This document shows positions 24,829 through 32,889 of a stretch of DNA of 40,750 bases, one piece after another. The DNA lies in IMG/VR virus record IMGVR_UViG_3300025323_000435, positions 1 to 40,750 of that record, one strand, 5' to 3'. This stretch comes from a virus. The position numbers and the translations under genes are program-made. The notes below the pieces were generated by a model. The model made no database searches, had not been told where the DNA came from, and saw nothing but the letters and a program-made list of their open reading frames with translations. Position 1 is the first letter of the stretch; each line of letters begins with the position of its first letter.

Positions 24829-26985
24829 ATGTTCTCACGAGAAGAGCGTGTCCATATCTTCATGTCGCTTTTCAAGGGTCGTGAAGACGTGTTTGCACGG
24901 CGATGGGAGAAGTGGCAAGGAGGCGTGAGCGGATATGCACCTCTGTATACTGACCAGGATAAAGAATCGTATGTTCCGCTGACAGACAGTTGGATTGAGA
25001 AACATCTAATCGGTTCAGCAACCCTTGGCGTATATCCCCTGCTCCAAGACAACACGTCCAATTTTATAGTCGCAGATTTCGACGGAAACAATTGGCAGAG
25101 CGCTGCCAGAAAATTCCTCGATGTCTGTAAGAAATATGCCCTTCCAGTAGCTACGGAACGCTCGCGCTCCGGCAACGGTGCGCATGTGTGGTGCTTCTTC
25201 GCTGAACCCATTCCGGCAACGAAAAGTCGTCGCATTTTTCTCTCACTGCTACGCGAAGCGGGCTGTATTGATCCGCTGGAAAAGAATGAGGGATTCGACC
25301 GTCTGTTTCCGAATCAGGACTATCTGTCGGGCAAAGGCCTCGGCAACCTTATTGCGCTCCCGCTTCAGGGCGAATCAAGAAGAAGCGGGAACACGGTTTT
25401 TGTCGATTCCGATAATAACTTTGAGGCCATGTCAGACCAGTGGCAGTATTTGCATGTATTGGAACGTGTCACTCCCGAACTACTCGACCGCTTGGTCACT
25501 CTGGGCTCACCGCCATCCGAAGAAGTGCGCAAAATCCAGAAGCGTACTCGTTTTAACAAAACGATGGTTCTTACCCTTGGAAGCGCCGTTTCAATTCCAA
25601 AGAATGTCCTGCCACCAAATCTTGCCTCATACTTACGCGAGGAGCTCAACATCCTCAACATCGGCTATGTCGTTAAGGAACGTGCAGGACTTCCAACCTA
25701 CGGCGAGAAGAAATTCATAAAGACGCTGGAACAAACCGACGAAGTGATTCTTGTACCGCGCGGTTTTCTCAAAAATCTCTATGCGTGGTTGGATGGCCAT
25801 GCAATCAAATATCGGATTATCGACAACCGATTAACGCTCGACTCGGTCGGCCTCAATTCTTCATACACCATGTTGCCCTATCAGGAATCCGCCGTCGCAA
25901 GTTTCGACTCGGCAGAGCAAGGAATTCTGGTTGCTCCGGCCGGAGCTGGGAAAACATTCATGGGACTCGAAATTATTGCGCGCAAACGCCAGCCCGCAAT
26001 CATCCTGACACATCGCAGACAAATATACGACCAATGGCTGGAAAGAATCGAACACGGTTTCGGAATTCCGAAAACCAAAATCGGCCAAATTGGCGGGGTG
26101 AAGAAAGACCCGCACCCGCCGATAACGGTCGCCATGGTGCAAACGCTGGCACGAATGAAAGACGTGAGTGATATTGCTTCGATATTCGGTACGGTACTTA
26201 TCGACGAATGTCATCACATGCCGTCGCGCATGTTCCGTGATGTCGTCTCGAAATTCTCGGCTCGCTATCGCTTCGGACTTACCGCGACACCGTCGCGCAA
26301 ATACAACGACGAAAAATTAATTGGCGTATATCTCGGTGACGTCATACGTACGATCGACAAGGCGGAGATAACGGGCGCTCGTATGCAAGCGTCCGAAGGG
26401 GCTTCAGACAGCGATGCGGTTATTGTACGAGCTACGAATCTTGCGACACCATTCGGTGCCACTTCGCGCGATTTCCAACTCATATCCAAGGTACTTTCGA
26501 GCGATGCGAACAGAAATGCGCTTATTGCCACAGACATCGCGCGGGAAGCACGCGATGGAAAGAAATGTCTTGTGCTCACCGAGCGCAAAGAACATGCGGA
26601 GATGCTCCGCGCGTATCTGCGAAAAGATTTTGAAACGATTATGTTTTCCGGAGATCTGTCGTCGAGACAGCGTGTTTTCGCTCTGCAAAAGATCAAGGGC
26701 GGGAGATTCCGCATCCTGATAGCGACAGGACAAATACTTGGAGAAGGTGCCGATATTGCTGATCTTGATGTGCTTTTTCTCGCATTTCCCGTATCTTTCC
26801 ACGGAAAACTTGCGCAATATGTAGGTCGCATAAAACGAGAGGGTGGGCCGAAGAAAGTCTATGATTATCGAGATACGAACATACCGATTCTCGAGAAACT
26901 CTGGAAGAAACGGGCGACGTATTATCGGAAAAATGGTTTTTCATTTACTGACACGCTTGCAAAATCACAAATGCTATTGCAGTGA
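24829..26985 (+). CDS. AEP primase-like domain fused to SF2 helicase (TOTE-type)
   Basis: The 718-aa protein joins two parts. The N-terminus is an archaeo-eukaryotic primase-like domain of the kind described in TOTE conflict systems: FIVADFDGNNW supplies D83 and D85, SGNGAHVWCFF (114-124) is the nucleotide-binding motif, and FPNQDYLSGKGLGNLIALPL is the third conserved block. The C-terminus is a helicase with APAGAGKT (near 370), IDECHHMPS (near 458), FGLTATPSR and QYVGRIKRE. No nuclease domain is evident at the end. It is cotranscribed with the Fic gene. A role in nucleic-acid-targeting conflict or repair is inferred from family context. Confidence 0.82.
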   Translation: MFSREERVHIFMSLFKGREDVFARRWEKWQGGVSGYAPLYTDQDKESYVPLTDSWIEKHLIGSATLGVYPLLQDNTSNFIVADFDGNNWQSAARKFLDVCKKYALPVATERSRSGNGAHVWCFFAEPIPATKSRRIFLSLLREAGCIDPLEKNEGFDRLFPNQDYLSGKGLGNLIALPLQGESRRSGNTVFVDSDNNFEAMSDQWQYLHVLERVTPELLDRLVTLGSPPSEEVRKIQKRTRFNKTMVLTLGSAVSIPKNVLPPNLASYLREELNILNIGYVVKERAGLPTYGEKKFIKTLEQTDEVILVPRGFLKNLYAWLDGHAIKYRIIDNRLTLDSVGLNSSYTMLPYQESAVASFDSAEQGILVAPAGAGKTFMGLEIIARKRQPAIILTHRRQIYDQWLERIEHGFGIPKTKIGQIGGVKKDPHPPITVAMVQTLARMKDVSDIASIFGTVLIDECHHMPSRMFRDVVSKFSARYRFGLTATPSRKYNDEKLIGVYLGDVIRTIDKAEITGARMQASEGASDSDAVIVRATNLATPFGATSRDFQLISKVLSSDANRNALIATDIAREARDGKKCLVLTERKEHAEMLRAYLRKDFETIMFSGDLSSRQRVFALQKIKGGRFRILIATGQILGEGADIADLDVLFLAFPVSFHGKLAQYVGRIKREGGPKKVYDYRDTNIPILEKLWKKRATYYRKNGFSFTDTLAKSQMLLQ

Positions 26986-26993
26986 GCGAAAAT

Positions 26994-27206
26994 ATGGAGA
27001 TCCTCTATTACTACGACACGAAGAAAGACAAGAAGCGCGATTTTACCAGGTATCAAGTTTCCCGCGATGGCTCATGGTGCATATTTGAGAAGCTTGAATG
27101 CCATAATTTCGGCAAAGAAAATGCCTGCCACGAAATAGACCGGCAGGAATTTAAAACGGAACAAGAGGCACGAACGGTATACGAAAGTTGTCTGCAAGAA
27201 AAATAG
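26994..27206 (+). CDS. Small hypothetical protein after the AEP-helicase
   Basis: The 70-aa product from ATG 26994 (a GTG at 26982 overlapping the helicase stop is an alternative) reads MEILYYYDTKKDKKRDFTRY, then a globular, mixed-charge sequence with two cysteines (SWCIFEKLECHN and ENACHEID) and an acidic C-terminal helix. No family is recognised. It follows the helicase by 8 nt and is probably its operon partner. Confidence 0.55.
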   Translation: MEILYYYDTKKDKKRDFTRYQVSRDGSWCIFEKLECHNFGKENACHEIDRQEFKTEQEARTVYESCLQEK

Positions 27207-27239
27207 CTCATTTCCCCGCATCTCTTTAAGCCAAAAAGA

Positions 27240-27623
27240 TTACTCGTAATATTTGCTTATCTTTTCACTGCTGTTTGCGCGATATACCCCTCGCTCTGTG
27301 TCCTCGTCAGTCTTGTAGGATATCTTGCGGATTATTCCAATTTTCCTCAACCCCACGCGAATTCTTTCTACATCCTGAATATCTTTCCAATCATAGGTAT
27401 ACACGCAGATGACTCCGTTGTTTGAACTTTGGGCACATGAACTATGCTTTGACGCCTTTGCCAAACCGCCTAATTTCCCTTCTTCTGTTGCAATTATAAT
27501 TCTTCTCCAGATTCTGGATAGATTGTGACCGCCCACAAATATCAACCATTTGCCGCCGCGGGAAGTATGCTCGGGATACTTCCCGTCTTTTCTTTGCGCA
27601 TACACCCAATAATCATTAGTCAT
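27240..27623 (-). CDS. BLES03/DUF1917-like protein
   Basis: The 127-aa protein matches the small BLES03-like family: SRGGKWLIFVGGHNLSRIWRR and IIIATEEGKLGGLAKASK are the N-terminal signature (GKWLIF, then AT-x-x-G-x-LG-x-x-AK), and VICVYTYDWKDIQDVERIR with VGLRKIGI is the C-terminal one. The function of the family is not settled; eIF4E-like and phosphothreonine-lyase-like folds have been proposed. It is convergent with the small gene ending at 27206 and divergent from recQ. Confidence 0.7.
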   Translation of the reverse strand: MTNDYWVYAQRKDGKYPEHTSRGGKWLIFVGGHNLSRIWRRIIIATEEGKLGGLAKASKHSSCAQSSNNGVICVYTYDWKDIQDVERIRVGLRKIGIIRKISYKTDEDTERGVYRANSSEKISKYYE

Positions 27624-27693
27624 GCCATCGAGTTTCTCAAAAACATAGGTTCAACGCAACAAGCGTTAATAATTTGTTAGTATTGGGTACTGT

Positions 27694-29583
27694 ATGAAAA
27701 ACACGCTCAAAAAGCATTTTGGGTACGACGGGTTTCGGCCATTGCAAGAGGATATCATCACGCATGTTCTGAGCGGTAGGGATTGCGTGGTGTTGATGCC
27801 GACTGGCGGTGGGAAGTCGTTGTGTTTTCAGCTTCCCGCAATCATGTCGGACGGAGTCGCACTCGCCATCTCCCCGCTTATTTCTCTTATGAAAGATCAA
27901 GTCGATGCGCTTCGAGCCAACGGCATCGCGGCGGACTTCATCAACAGCACCGTACCGCCTAACGAAATAGGTCGTATAATGCGATCCGCGAAAAGCGGAA
28001 AGTTAAAGGTTTTGTACATCGCTCCTGAGCGGTTACCGGTGGCAGGCTTTGAAGATTTTTTACGCACACTTCATATCAGTTTGATAGCCATTGACGAGGC
28101 GCATTGTATTTCGGAGTGGGGACATGACTTCCGACCCGATTATCGCAACCTAAAATCTCTGCGGGAAAAATTTCCCAATGTCCCGATCATCGCACTTACC
28201 GCGACAGCGACAGAAAAAGTGCGTGGGGATATCGTCAGGCAGTTGGGTTTGGACAATCCGCAGGTTTTTATCTCAAGCTTTAACCGCCCTAATCTCTCGT
28301 ATGCCGTAATTCCGAAGAAAGACTCACTACGATCAATTCGTGCCCTGCTCAATAAGAACAGAGGAGAAAGCGCGATCATCTATTGTTTTTCCCGCGGCGA
28401 CACTGAAAAGATTGCGGAGCAGCTCGCGCAGTATGGATTCAAGACGGCTGCATATCATGCGGGACTCACGGCGCAAGCGCGACAAAAAAATCAAGAGCGA
28501 TTTATCCGCGACGAAGTCGACATCATGGTGGCAACGATTGCCTTTGGTATGGGAATCGACAAGCCCGACGTACGGCTCGTCATTCATCACAGTCTCCCCA
28601 GATCCGTCGAAGGATATTATCAGGAAACGGGGCGAGCGGGCCGCGACGGCCTGCCTGCGGAATGTGTCTTGTTATTTTCATACGCCGACAAATTCAAACA
28701 GGACTTTTTTATAAACAAAACCGAAAATGCGACAGAGAAAAGGAAAATGCGTGAGAAGTTGGACGAGGTATTGGGATATGGCAATCTCAGCACGTGCCGT
28801 CGCAGATTTCTACTTCGGTATTTCAACGAAGATTACAACGCTAAGGAATGTGGGAATTGTGACGTATGCCAACCATCGCTTAAGAAAATCTCCATGGACG
28901 GCATGCTCGACGGAATCGGTGCATATTCTCGTCAACAAAACGGAAATTCATGTAAAGGGCAGCCTTCTGAAAACCTTGATTATGACATGACCTTATTTGA
29001 GCATTTACGGACCGTACGAACACAAGAGGCTACATTCCTGAAAGTGCCGCCCTACGTCGTATTTGGCGACAAGACGCTCCGAGAAATGGCGACATATTTT
29101 CCACAAAGTGCTACTGCGCTTTTGCAGATTACCGGGGTGGGAGACAGAAAATGCGTGCAGTTTGGAGAAAGGTTTCTCACTGTTATTCGTTGGTATGCAG
29201 AGCAGAACAATATTAAAGAGAGTCCCAGACAGAGCCGTATTAAAACAAATACAGGTCACGCGCATGCGAAGCCGATATCCACGGGCTCCACTCACGATGA
29301 GACGAAGCAATTACTCCTGCAAAGAATGTCCATCGTTGAGATTGCCAAAAGACGTGGCCTCACTTCCGGCACCATCATTGCCCATATTGAGTCAATCATT
29401 GCTGCCGACCCGCAGACGGACATCGATTATCTTAAACTTCCACAAGATCGTCTAAAAGCGATCACTATCGCATTTGCACAAAGCAAAGGCACGGCCCTCG
29501 CCCCCGCTCGACAAATCCTTGGAGAGAATTACTCGTATGATGAATTGCGCCTAGCACGGATTTTTATACTGACCCATCAGTAG
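27694..29583 (+). CDS. recQ: ATP-dependent DNA helicase RecQ
   Basis: RecQ unwinds DNA 3'-5' in recombination repair. The 629-aa protein has all helicase motifs: MPTGGGKS (35-42), AIDEAHCISEWGHDFRP (near 133), LTATAT, and YYQETGRAGRDG (motif VI). The zinc module follows (CRRRFLLRYFNED then ECGNCDVC). An HRDC-type domain lies at about 430-510 (YDMTLFEHLRTVRTQEA to FGERFLTVI), and the last 100 residues form a helix-turn-helix of the kind seen at RecQ C-termini. The classical RQC winged helix looks reduced or missing. It sits beside defence genes but is a plausible housekeeping gene. Confidence 0.93.
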   Translation: MKNTLKKHFGYDGFRPLQEDIITHVLSGRDCVVLMPTGGGKSLCFQLPAIMSDGVALAISPLISLMKDQVDALRANGIAADFINSTVPPNEIGRIMRSAKSGKLKVLYIAPERLPVAGFEDFLRTLHISLIAIDEAHCISEWGHDFRPDYRNLKSLREKFPNVPIIALTATATEKVRGDIVRQLGLDNPQVFISSFNRPNLSYAVIPKKDSLRSIRALLNKNRGESAIIYCFSRGDTEKIAEQLAQYGFKTAAYHAGLTAQARQKNQERFIRDEVDIMVATIAFGMGIDKPDVRLVIHHSLPRSVEGYYQETGRAGRDGLPAECVLLFSYADKFKQDFFINKTENATEKRKMREKLDEVLGYGNLSTCRRRFLLRYFNEDYNAKECGNCDVCQPSLKKISMDGMLDGIGAYSRQQNGNSCKGQPSENLDYDMTLFEHLRTVRTQEATFLKVPPYVVFGDKTLREMATYFPQSATALLQITGVGDRKCVQFGERFLTVIRWYAEQNNIKESPRQSRIKTNTGHAHAKPISTGSTHDETKQLLLQRMSIVEIAKRRGLTSGTIIAHIESIIAADPQTDIDYLKLPQDRLKAITIAFAQSKGTALAPARQILGENYSYDELRLARIFILTHQ

Positions 29584-29625
29584 CGCATCGGAACGGTCTA
29601 GCCCTTGGCATACCTCCGATACTAA

Positions 29626-29865
29626 ATAATTTGGGCGGACGAAAGAGATACAGGATTCCTTCAGGAACATGTTGCATTCTACAGCAACAGCCCTTTTGAT
29701 TTTATTGGATTTTGCAAAAAAGACGGGCGGCGGTATTGCACCAACTTTTTCGCGATTGCAACACGAATCGCCCATTTTGGAGAGAATCGGACTTACACTG
29801 AATATATGTTGGAAATGCTACATCATCAAAAAACCGCGCATGAATTTGCGCGGTTTTTTGAGTGA
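29626..29865 (+). pseudogene. 5'-truncated gene whose end is encoded by a terminator
   Basis: A frame open from a stop at 29623-29625 to TGA 29863-29865 encodes 79 codons of convincing protein: FLQEHVAFYSNSPFDFIGFC, KKDGRRYCTNFFAIATRIAH and TYTEYMLEMLHHQKTAHEF. No usable start codon lies in the frame before an internal ATG near the end, so the 5' part has been lost. The last residues (KTAHEFARFFE) are specified by the terminator hairpin 29828-29859. The family is not recognised. Confidence 0.45.
29828..29859. terminator. Bidirectional terminator hairpin
   Basis: AAAAAACCGCGC (29828-29839) pairs perfectly with GCGCGGTTTTTT (29848-29859) around an 8-nt loop. The A- and T-runs make it a classical intrinsic terminator in both directions. 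Confidence 0.88.
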
Positions 29866-29875
29866 CCATGGGGAC

Positions 29876-29963
29876 CGGTACCGTACCAATTTTGACGCCT
29901 GACGGTCTACATTTCAGGCATCACAACTCTGTTGCACTGGTAGGACGCGATTTACACCAGATT
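29876..29963. repeat. Dispersed intergenic repeat, copy B
   Basis: CGGTACCGTACCAA (29876-29889), GACGCCTGACGG and TCACAACTCTGTTGC repeat the order of copy A. A hairpin GACGCCTGA with TCAGGC can form. The right end (29934-29963) recurs as copy C at 30439-30468, 26 of 30 bases identical. Confidence 0.65.
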
Positions 29964-30010
29964 ACCGCTTGGTTTTCGGAGATTCAGCGGTTTCATTCCG
30001 CGATACCCGT

Positions 30011-30412
30011 ATGAGCGGCTCAACAAAAACAATGGACGCAGAGGACTTGAAAATTGAGAAGGGCGATATGGATCCGCCCAAGGGCAAATGCCTCTACCCG
30101 AAAGGGGTGCTGATTGCCTTAAATCTGATTTTCAAGAATAAGAAGTTTCCGAGACCGCGAGGGAAAATATCGCCGCAATTCTCGTTTGAGGAGGTACATG
30201 CCCTTGCTGGCTTTCTTTTCTTCAGATCGCCCTACGTTGTACTCAAAGTGTACGAACGCCTGCCAAAGCAAAGAGAGATGCCATTCAAAAGGCGGGTGTT
30301 TATCAATCACTTTCTCGGAGACGCAAAGTTTAACGCAGCTAAGGCGGCGAGAATGGCTGGGTACAGTCCTCGGTCTGCCAAGCAGATAGCGTATAAGATA
30401 AAGCAATCCTAG
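30011..30412 (+). CDS. Short TerS-like protein, possibly truncated
   Basis: From ATG 30011 the frame gives 133 aa. Only the end is diagnostic: FINHFLGDAKFNAAKAARMA followed by GYSPRSAKQIAYKIKQS matches the N-terminal HTH of small terminase subunits (xxYLxDxNAxxAAxxAGYSxxSAxxxG). A full TerS would continue beyond this, so the C-terminus seems to be lost. The preceding 90 residues are unlike usual TerS and may be a fused or separate segment (PSFEEVHALAGF-like helix). Near-identical 30-bp repeats flank the gene. Confidence 0.5.
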   Translation: MSGSTKTMDAEDLKIEKGDMDPPKGKCLYPKGVLIALNLIFKNKKFPRPRGKISPQFSFEEVHALAGFLFFRSPYVVLKVYERLPKQREMPFKRRVFINHFLGDAKFNAAKAARMAGYSPRSAKQIAYKIKQS

Positions 30413-30438
30413 AAATGTTTACTTTTGGTTACTTTTGG

Positions 30439-30468
30439 GCACTTGTAGGACGGGATTGGCACCAGATT
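30439..30468. repeat. Direct repeat copy C
   Basis: The 30 bases beginning GCACTTGTAGGACGGGATT match 29934-29963 at 26 positions and have the same orientation. The two copies flank the short TerS-like gene. Confidence 0.6.
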
Positions 30469-30511
30469 GTCTAATGGTTTGGCAAATGCCAGAGCATGAT
30501 TACGGCCTAGT

Positions 30512-30600
30512 ATGTCTGAAAACCCAACTGAGGAACAGTCGAATAACAGTAAACCGTGGCTTTTCAAGAAAGGTGTATCTGGTAATCCAGGCCAGTTTCA
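30512..30600 (+). pseudogene. 5' fragment of a DUF5681-like gene
   Basis: ATG 30512 begins MSENPTEEQSNN followed by KPWLFKKGVSGNPGQF. The W-x-FKKG-x-SGNP signature is that of DUF5681 proteins, commonly found beside terminases. After about 28 codons the similarity ends where the minus-strand gene 30598-31437 stops, so only the start of the gene remains. Confidence 0.55.
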
Positions 30601-31437
30601 GGGGTTTGATTTTCTGTATTTTTCAGTTTCTATTGCATCGAGTTTGTCGTATTCTTCTTTGGTTATTACTTGCCCATCCTGCATGAAGTCAGCTAGGTGC
30701 ATCCCCGGTGTAAGAGTTACGGTCATTCCACCCTCAGGATTGGGGATTACCTTACAGAGCGCACCGTCAAGTTCAAAGTATGTTGGCTTGTCAAAAGCTC
30801 TCTCCATATCTTCCGATGGCCCTGCCACTGATTTAACGTCTGGCGGAAGCTCGTCGAAATGAACTACCGTGGCATCCCATGAATCTCCGCCAGTGAATGT
30901 ATCTGAAACATTGCGGAATGTTTTCGTTGACCTATCGAACTTCTCAACGAAACCGTACCCATCTTTGTTTGAAGACCTGTATATATCGCCGTCGAGCCTT
31001 AAGTAAGTTGGCTTATCGAATGCTCGCTCAGTTTGTTCCTGTGTTTCCACCTTTAGTTTCTTGAGGAATCCTGTTGGAGTTGCCTTTGGCATGAACACTA
31101 TCTCGGATTCCTCGTTTTCCGATTGCCCTGCTACTGTTTTGACTTCAGGAAATAACTCAGCGTATCGTTCTGGATAATCGGTCTTAAGCTCATTGGATAA
31201 ACCTGCATAGAACTCCTCCCATTCCTGCTCGTCCATTTCGTTCGCACGATTGCCTGTCTTCGTGGAAATGACAAAGCCAGCGCGACGATTGATAGGAATG
31301 CCCAATTCTTTCTCTGCCTTCATACGTTGCACTGACGAGAAAAGGCGGCTTGAGCGAGTGTGCGGTACTAATGGATATTCCTTCTCTACGAACGAGACGG
31401 CGTCTTTTATCTTTTGAATGTAGATCATAGTGTTCAT
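30598..31437 (-). CDS. Hypothetical protein with internal duplication
   Basis: The 279-aa protein is acidic and apparently soluble. Two repeat units are visible: PEVKTVAGQSENEES with ERAFDKPTYLRLDGDIYR, and PDVKSVAGPSEDM with ERAFDKPTYFELDGALCK. Each combines a linker and a small beta-rich module. The N-terminal part (SSRLFSSVQRMKAEKELGIP) is helical. No family is recognised. It follows the small gene at 31451 by 13 nt and is probably cotranscribed. Its stop coincides with the end of the broken DUF5681 gene, marking a recombination junction. Confidence 0.6.
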   Translation of the reverse strand: MNTMIYIQKIKDAVSFVEKEYPLVPHTRSSRLFSSVQRMKAEKELGIPINRRAGFVISTKTGNRANEMDEQEWEEFYAGLSNELKTDYPERYAELFPEVKTVAGQSENEESEIVFMPKATPTGFLKKLKVETQEQTERAFDKPTYLRLDGDIYRSSNKDGYGFVEKFDRSTKTFRNVSDTFTGGDSWDATVVHFDELPPDVKSVAGPSEDMERAFDKPTYFELDGALCKVIPNPEGGMTVTLTPGMHLADFMQDGQVITKEEYDKLDAIETEKYRKSNP

Positions 31438-31450
31438 TCGTTAATTCTTT

Positions 31451-31690
31451 TCATCCTTTCTGTGCCCAAGAATCACCAAACTGGCCCCTTAGGTATTCCT
31501 GCATCTCGGACAGGTGCGCCCAGCTGTACTTCGATGTTGGGAATCCCTCAAGCACAACCCAATAATTGCCGTTTACCTCTTCTACGGATTGGATGCGTGC
31601 CTTGCCCCCAGTTATATCTCTAAAAGGAGAATCCATATAACAGGCCGACTCAAGATAAATGATGTCTCCTTTTTTTGGTATTTTTTCCAT
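31451..31690 (-). CDS. Small SH3-like hypothetical protein
   Basis: The 79-aa protein starts MEKIPKKGDIIYLESACYMD and has alternating beta-type segments (GGKARIQSVEEVNGNYWVVL) like small SH3/KOW barrels, ending in a short helix (LSEMQEYLRGQFG). No family can be named. It is the first gene of a two-gene minus-strand unit. Confidence 0.6.
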   Translation of the reverse strand: MEKIPKKGDIIYLESACYMDSPFRDITGGKARIQSVEEVNGNYWVVLEGFPTSKYSWAHLSEMQEYLRGQFGDSWAQKG

Positions 31691-31970
31691 ACTTTGTGTT
31701 TGTGTAATCTGCTAACAGCTCCTTACCGTTTTCATTGCAGACTACGCAAACAAAAAACGGCTAAGAGATTTGATCCAGCATTTAACTGAATGAAATCTCC
31801 CAACCGTCTTCGACTCCCAGAGGCTAGTCGTTTATAACTTGTGGTTCATCGCAGATTTCCCAACTTACCTACCCCAAAGGGGAGATATAAACGGTCCAAA
31901 TTACTTGCATGGACTACAGTGTTTCTAATCAAAGAACTAAGTGCAATATAGCAGATTTTACCTCACCCCG
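31691..31970. other. Gene-free leader or spacer with small hairpins
   Basis: No gene is seen in these 280 bases upstream of the SH3-like gene. Minus-strand hairpins include CGACT/AGTCG, CCCC-AAA-GGGG and GAGATTT/AAATCTC. They could form a leader for the two genes to the left, but no promoter is clear. Confidence 0.35.
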
Positions 31971-32123
31971 CTAGTCACATTCAATTTCTCCGCCGCCGAT
32001 GTCGACAGATGGCGTGCGATGGCAATTTGGTGGGAGAGGTGAAGAAGGGTCAAAGATAAGACCCGCGAGAATAATCAGGAGAACGATGATGATTACTGTT
32101 TTTAAATCGGGTGAATTTTTCAT
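31971..32123 (-). CDS. Single-pass membrane miniprotein
   Basis: I choose ATG 32121-32123 because GGGAG lies at a good Shine-Dalgarno distance upstream. The 50-aa product is MKNSPDLK, a hydrophobic helix (TVIIIVLLIILAGLIF) and a polar tail with two cysteines (PPNCHR and IECD). It follows hsdS by 31 nt on the same strand and may belong to that operon. Function is unknown. Confidence 0.5.
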   Translation of the reverse strand: MKNSPDLKTVIIIVLLIILAGLIFDPSSPLPPNCHRTPSVDIGGGEIECD

Positions 32124-32154
32124 GGCGTCTCCCATACGGATGCTTTTTTCTTTG

Positions 32155-32889
32155 TTAGACGGCGATACCGAGTTCGCCCAACACATAGCCATCAATGGAG
32201 ACGAGGATTTCTTTTATCTCTTGCTCCTTCTTCTTTTGTTGCTCATATTCTTTCGCCAAAATTGCAACAATTTTCTTTTGGACGGCAATAGACGGGATAG
32301 GAAGTGGAATATCTTTTATATCGTCAGGGTAAATATGTGAGGTCTGTCCCCGTTTTTCGCGGTTCAAAAGCAAATATCCGATTTTACTTGAGAGAAAACT
32401 AAAAAGGTACTCGGGAAGTGCTTTTTCCACATCTGCACGAACACAGATAAGTTCGCCTACGAAAACAGTATTCTCGGGGGGTTCCTGATCCAACAGGCTA
32501 ACATTTTTACCCACATATTTGGCCTGATGTGCAGCAGATAGAATAAATATGTCGTTTTTCTGTGCCTTTTTCCCAAGAGAAACGTCCGCCTTAACGTATT
32601 CAATCCGCTCCAGATCAACAAACCGACCCGAAGCGGTCCCCGCTTTAATTATTGGGATAGAACCAATCCCATCATTATCCTCGTCGTAGGATTCCTTTGA
32701 GGGTGTTTTCCCATTTGAAATAAGAACGGTTACGTCCTCAAGCTTAGAGAGTTTATATTTTGATTCTGCAACCTTTTTGACAATATGATCAAAAAAAGGT
32801 TGGTAGTAATCTGCGTCCACTCGATTTTTCCTCTGCACATCTTCATTAGTGATAGAGAAAATCTGTAATTCCCCGAGGTTATTTTTCAT
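32155..32889 (-). CDS. hsdS: HsdS-like specificity subunit with a single target-recognition domain
   Basis: HsdS selects the DNA sequence for a Type I-like complex. Usual proteins have two target-recognition domains and 400-600 aa; this one has 244 aa and one domain (KYKLSKLEDVTVLISNG to IPLPIPSIAVQKKIVAIL) with the conserved helix at the end (AKEYEQQKKKEQEIKEIL). Half-size subunits can dimerise to recognise a symmetric site. The ATG overlaps the HsdM stop by 11 nt, so translation is coupled. Confidence 0.85.
   Translation of the reverse strand: MKNNLGELQIFSITNEDVQRKNRVDADYYQPFFDHIVKKVAESKYKLSKLEDVTVLISNGKTPSKESYDEDNDGIGSIPIIKAGTASGRFVDLERIEYVKADVSLGKKAQKNDIFILSAAHQAKYVGKNVSLLDQEPPENTVFVGELICVRADVEKALPEYLFSFLSSKIGYLLLNREKRGQTSHIYPDDIKDIPLPIPSIAVQKKIVAILAKEYEQQKKKEQEIKEILVSIDGYVLGELGIAV

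Noticed and set aside
29934-29975. tRNA 3'-end remnant as an attachment site
   Set aside because: The reverse complement vaguely recalls a tRNA T-arm and acceptor, but no T-loop consensus or complete tRNA can be folded.
30435-30686. Frame starting MGTCRTGLAPD
   Set aside because: It begins in repeat C and overlaps the DUF5681 fragment and the end of the minus-strand gene; it is not protein-like.
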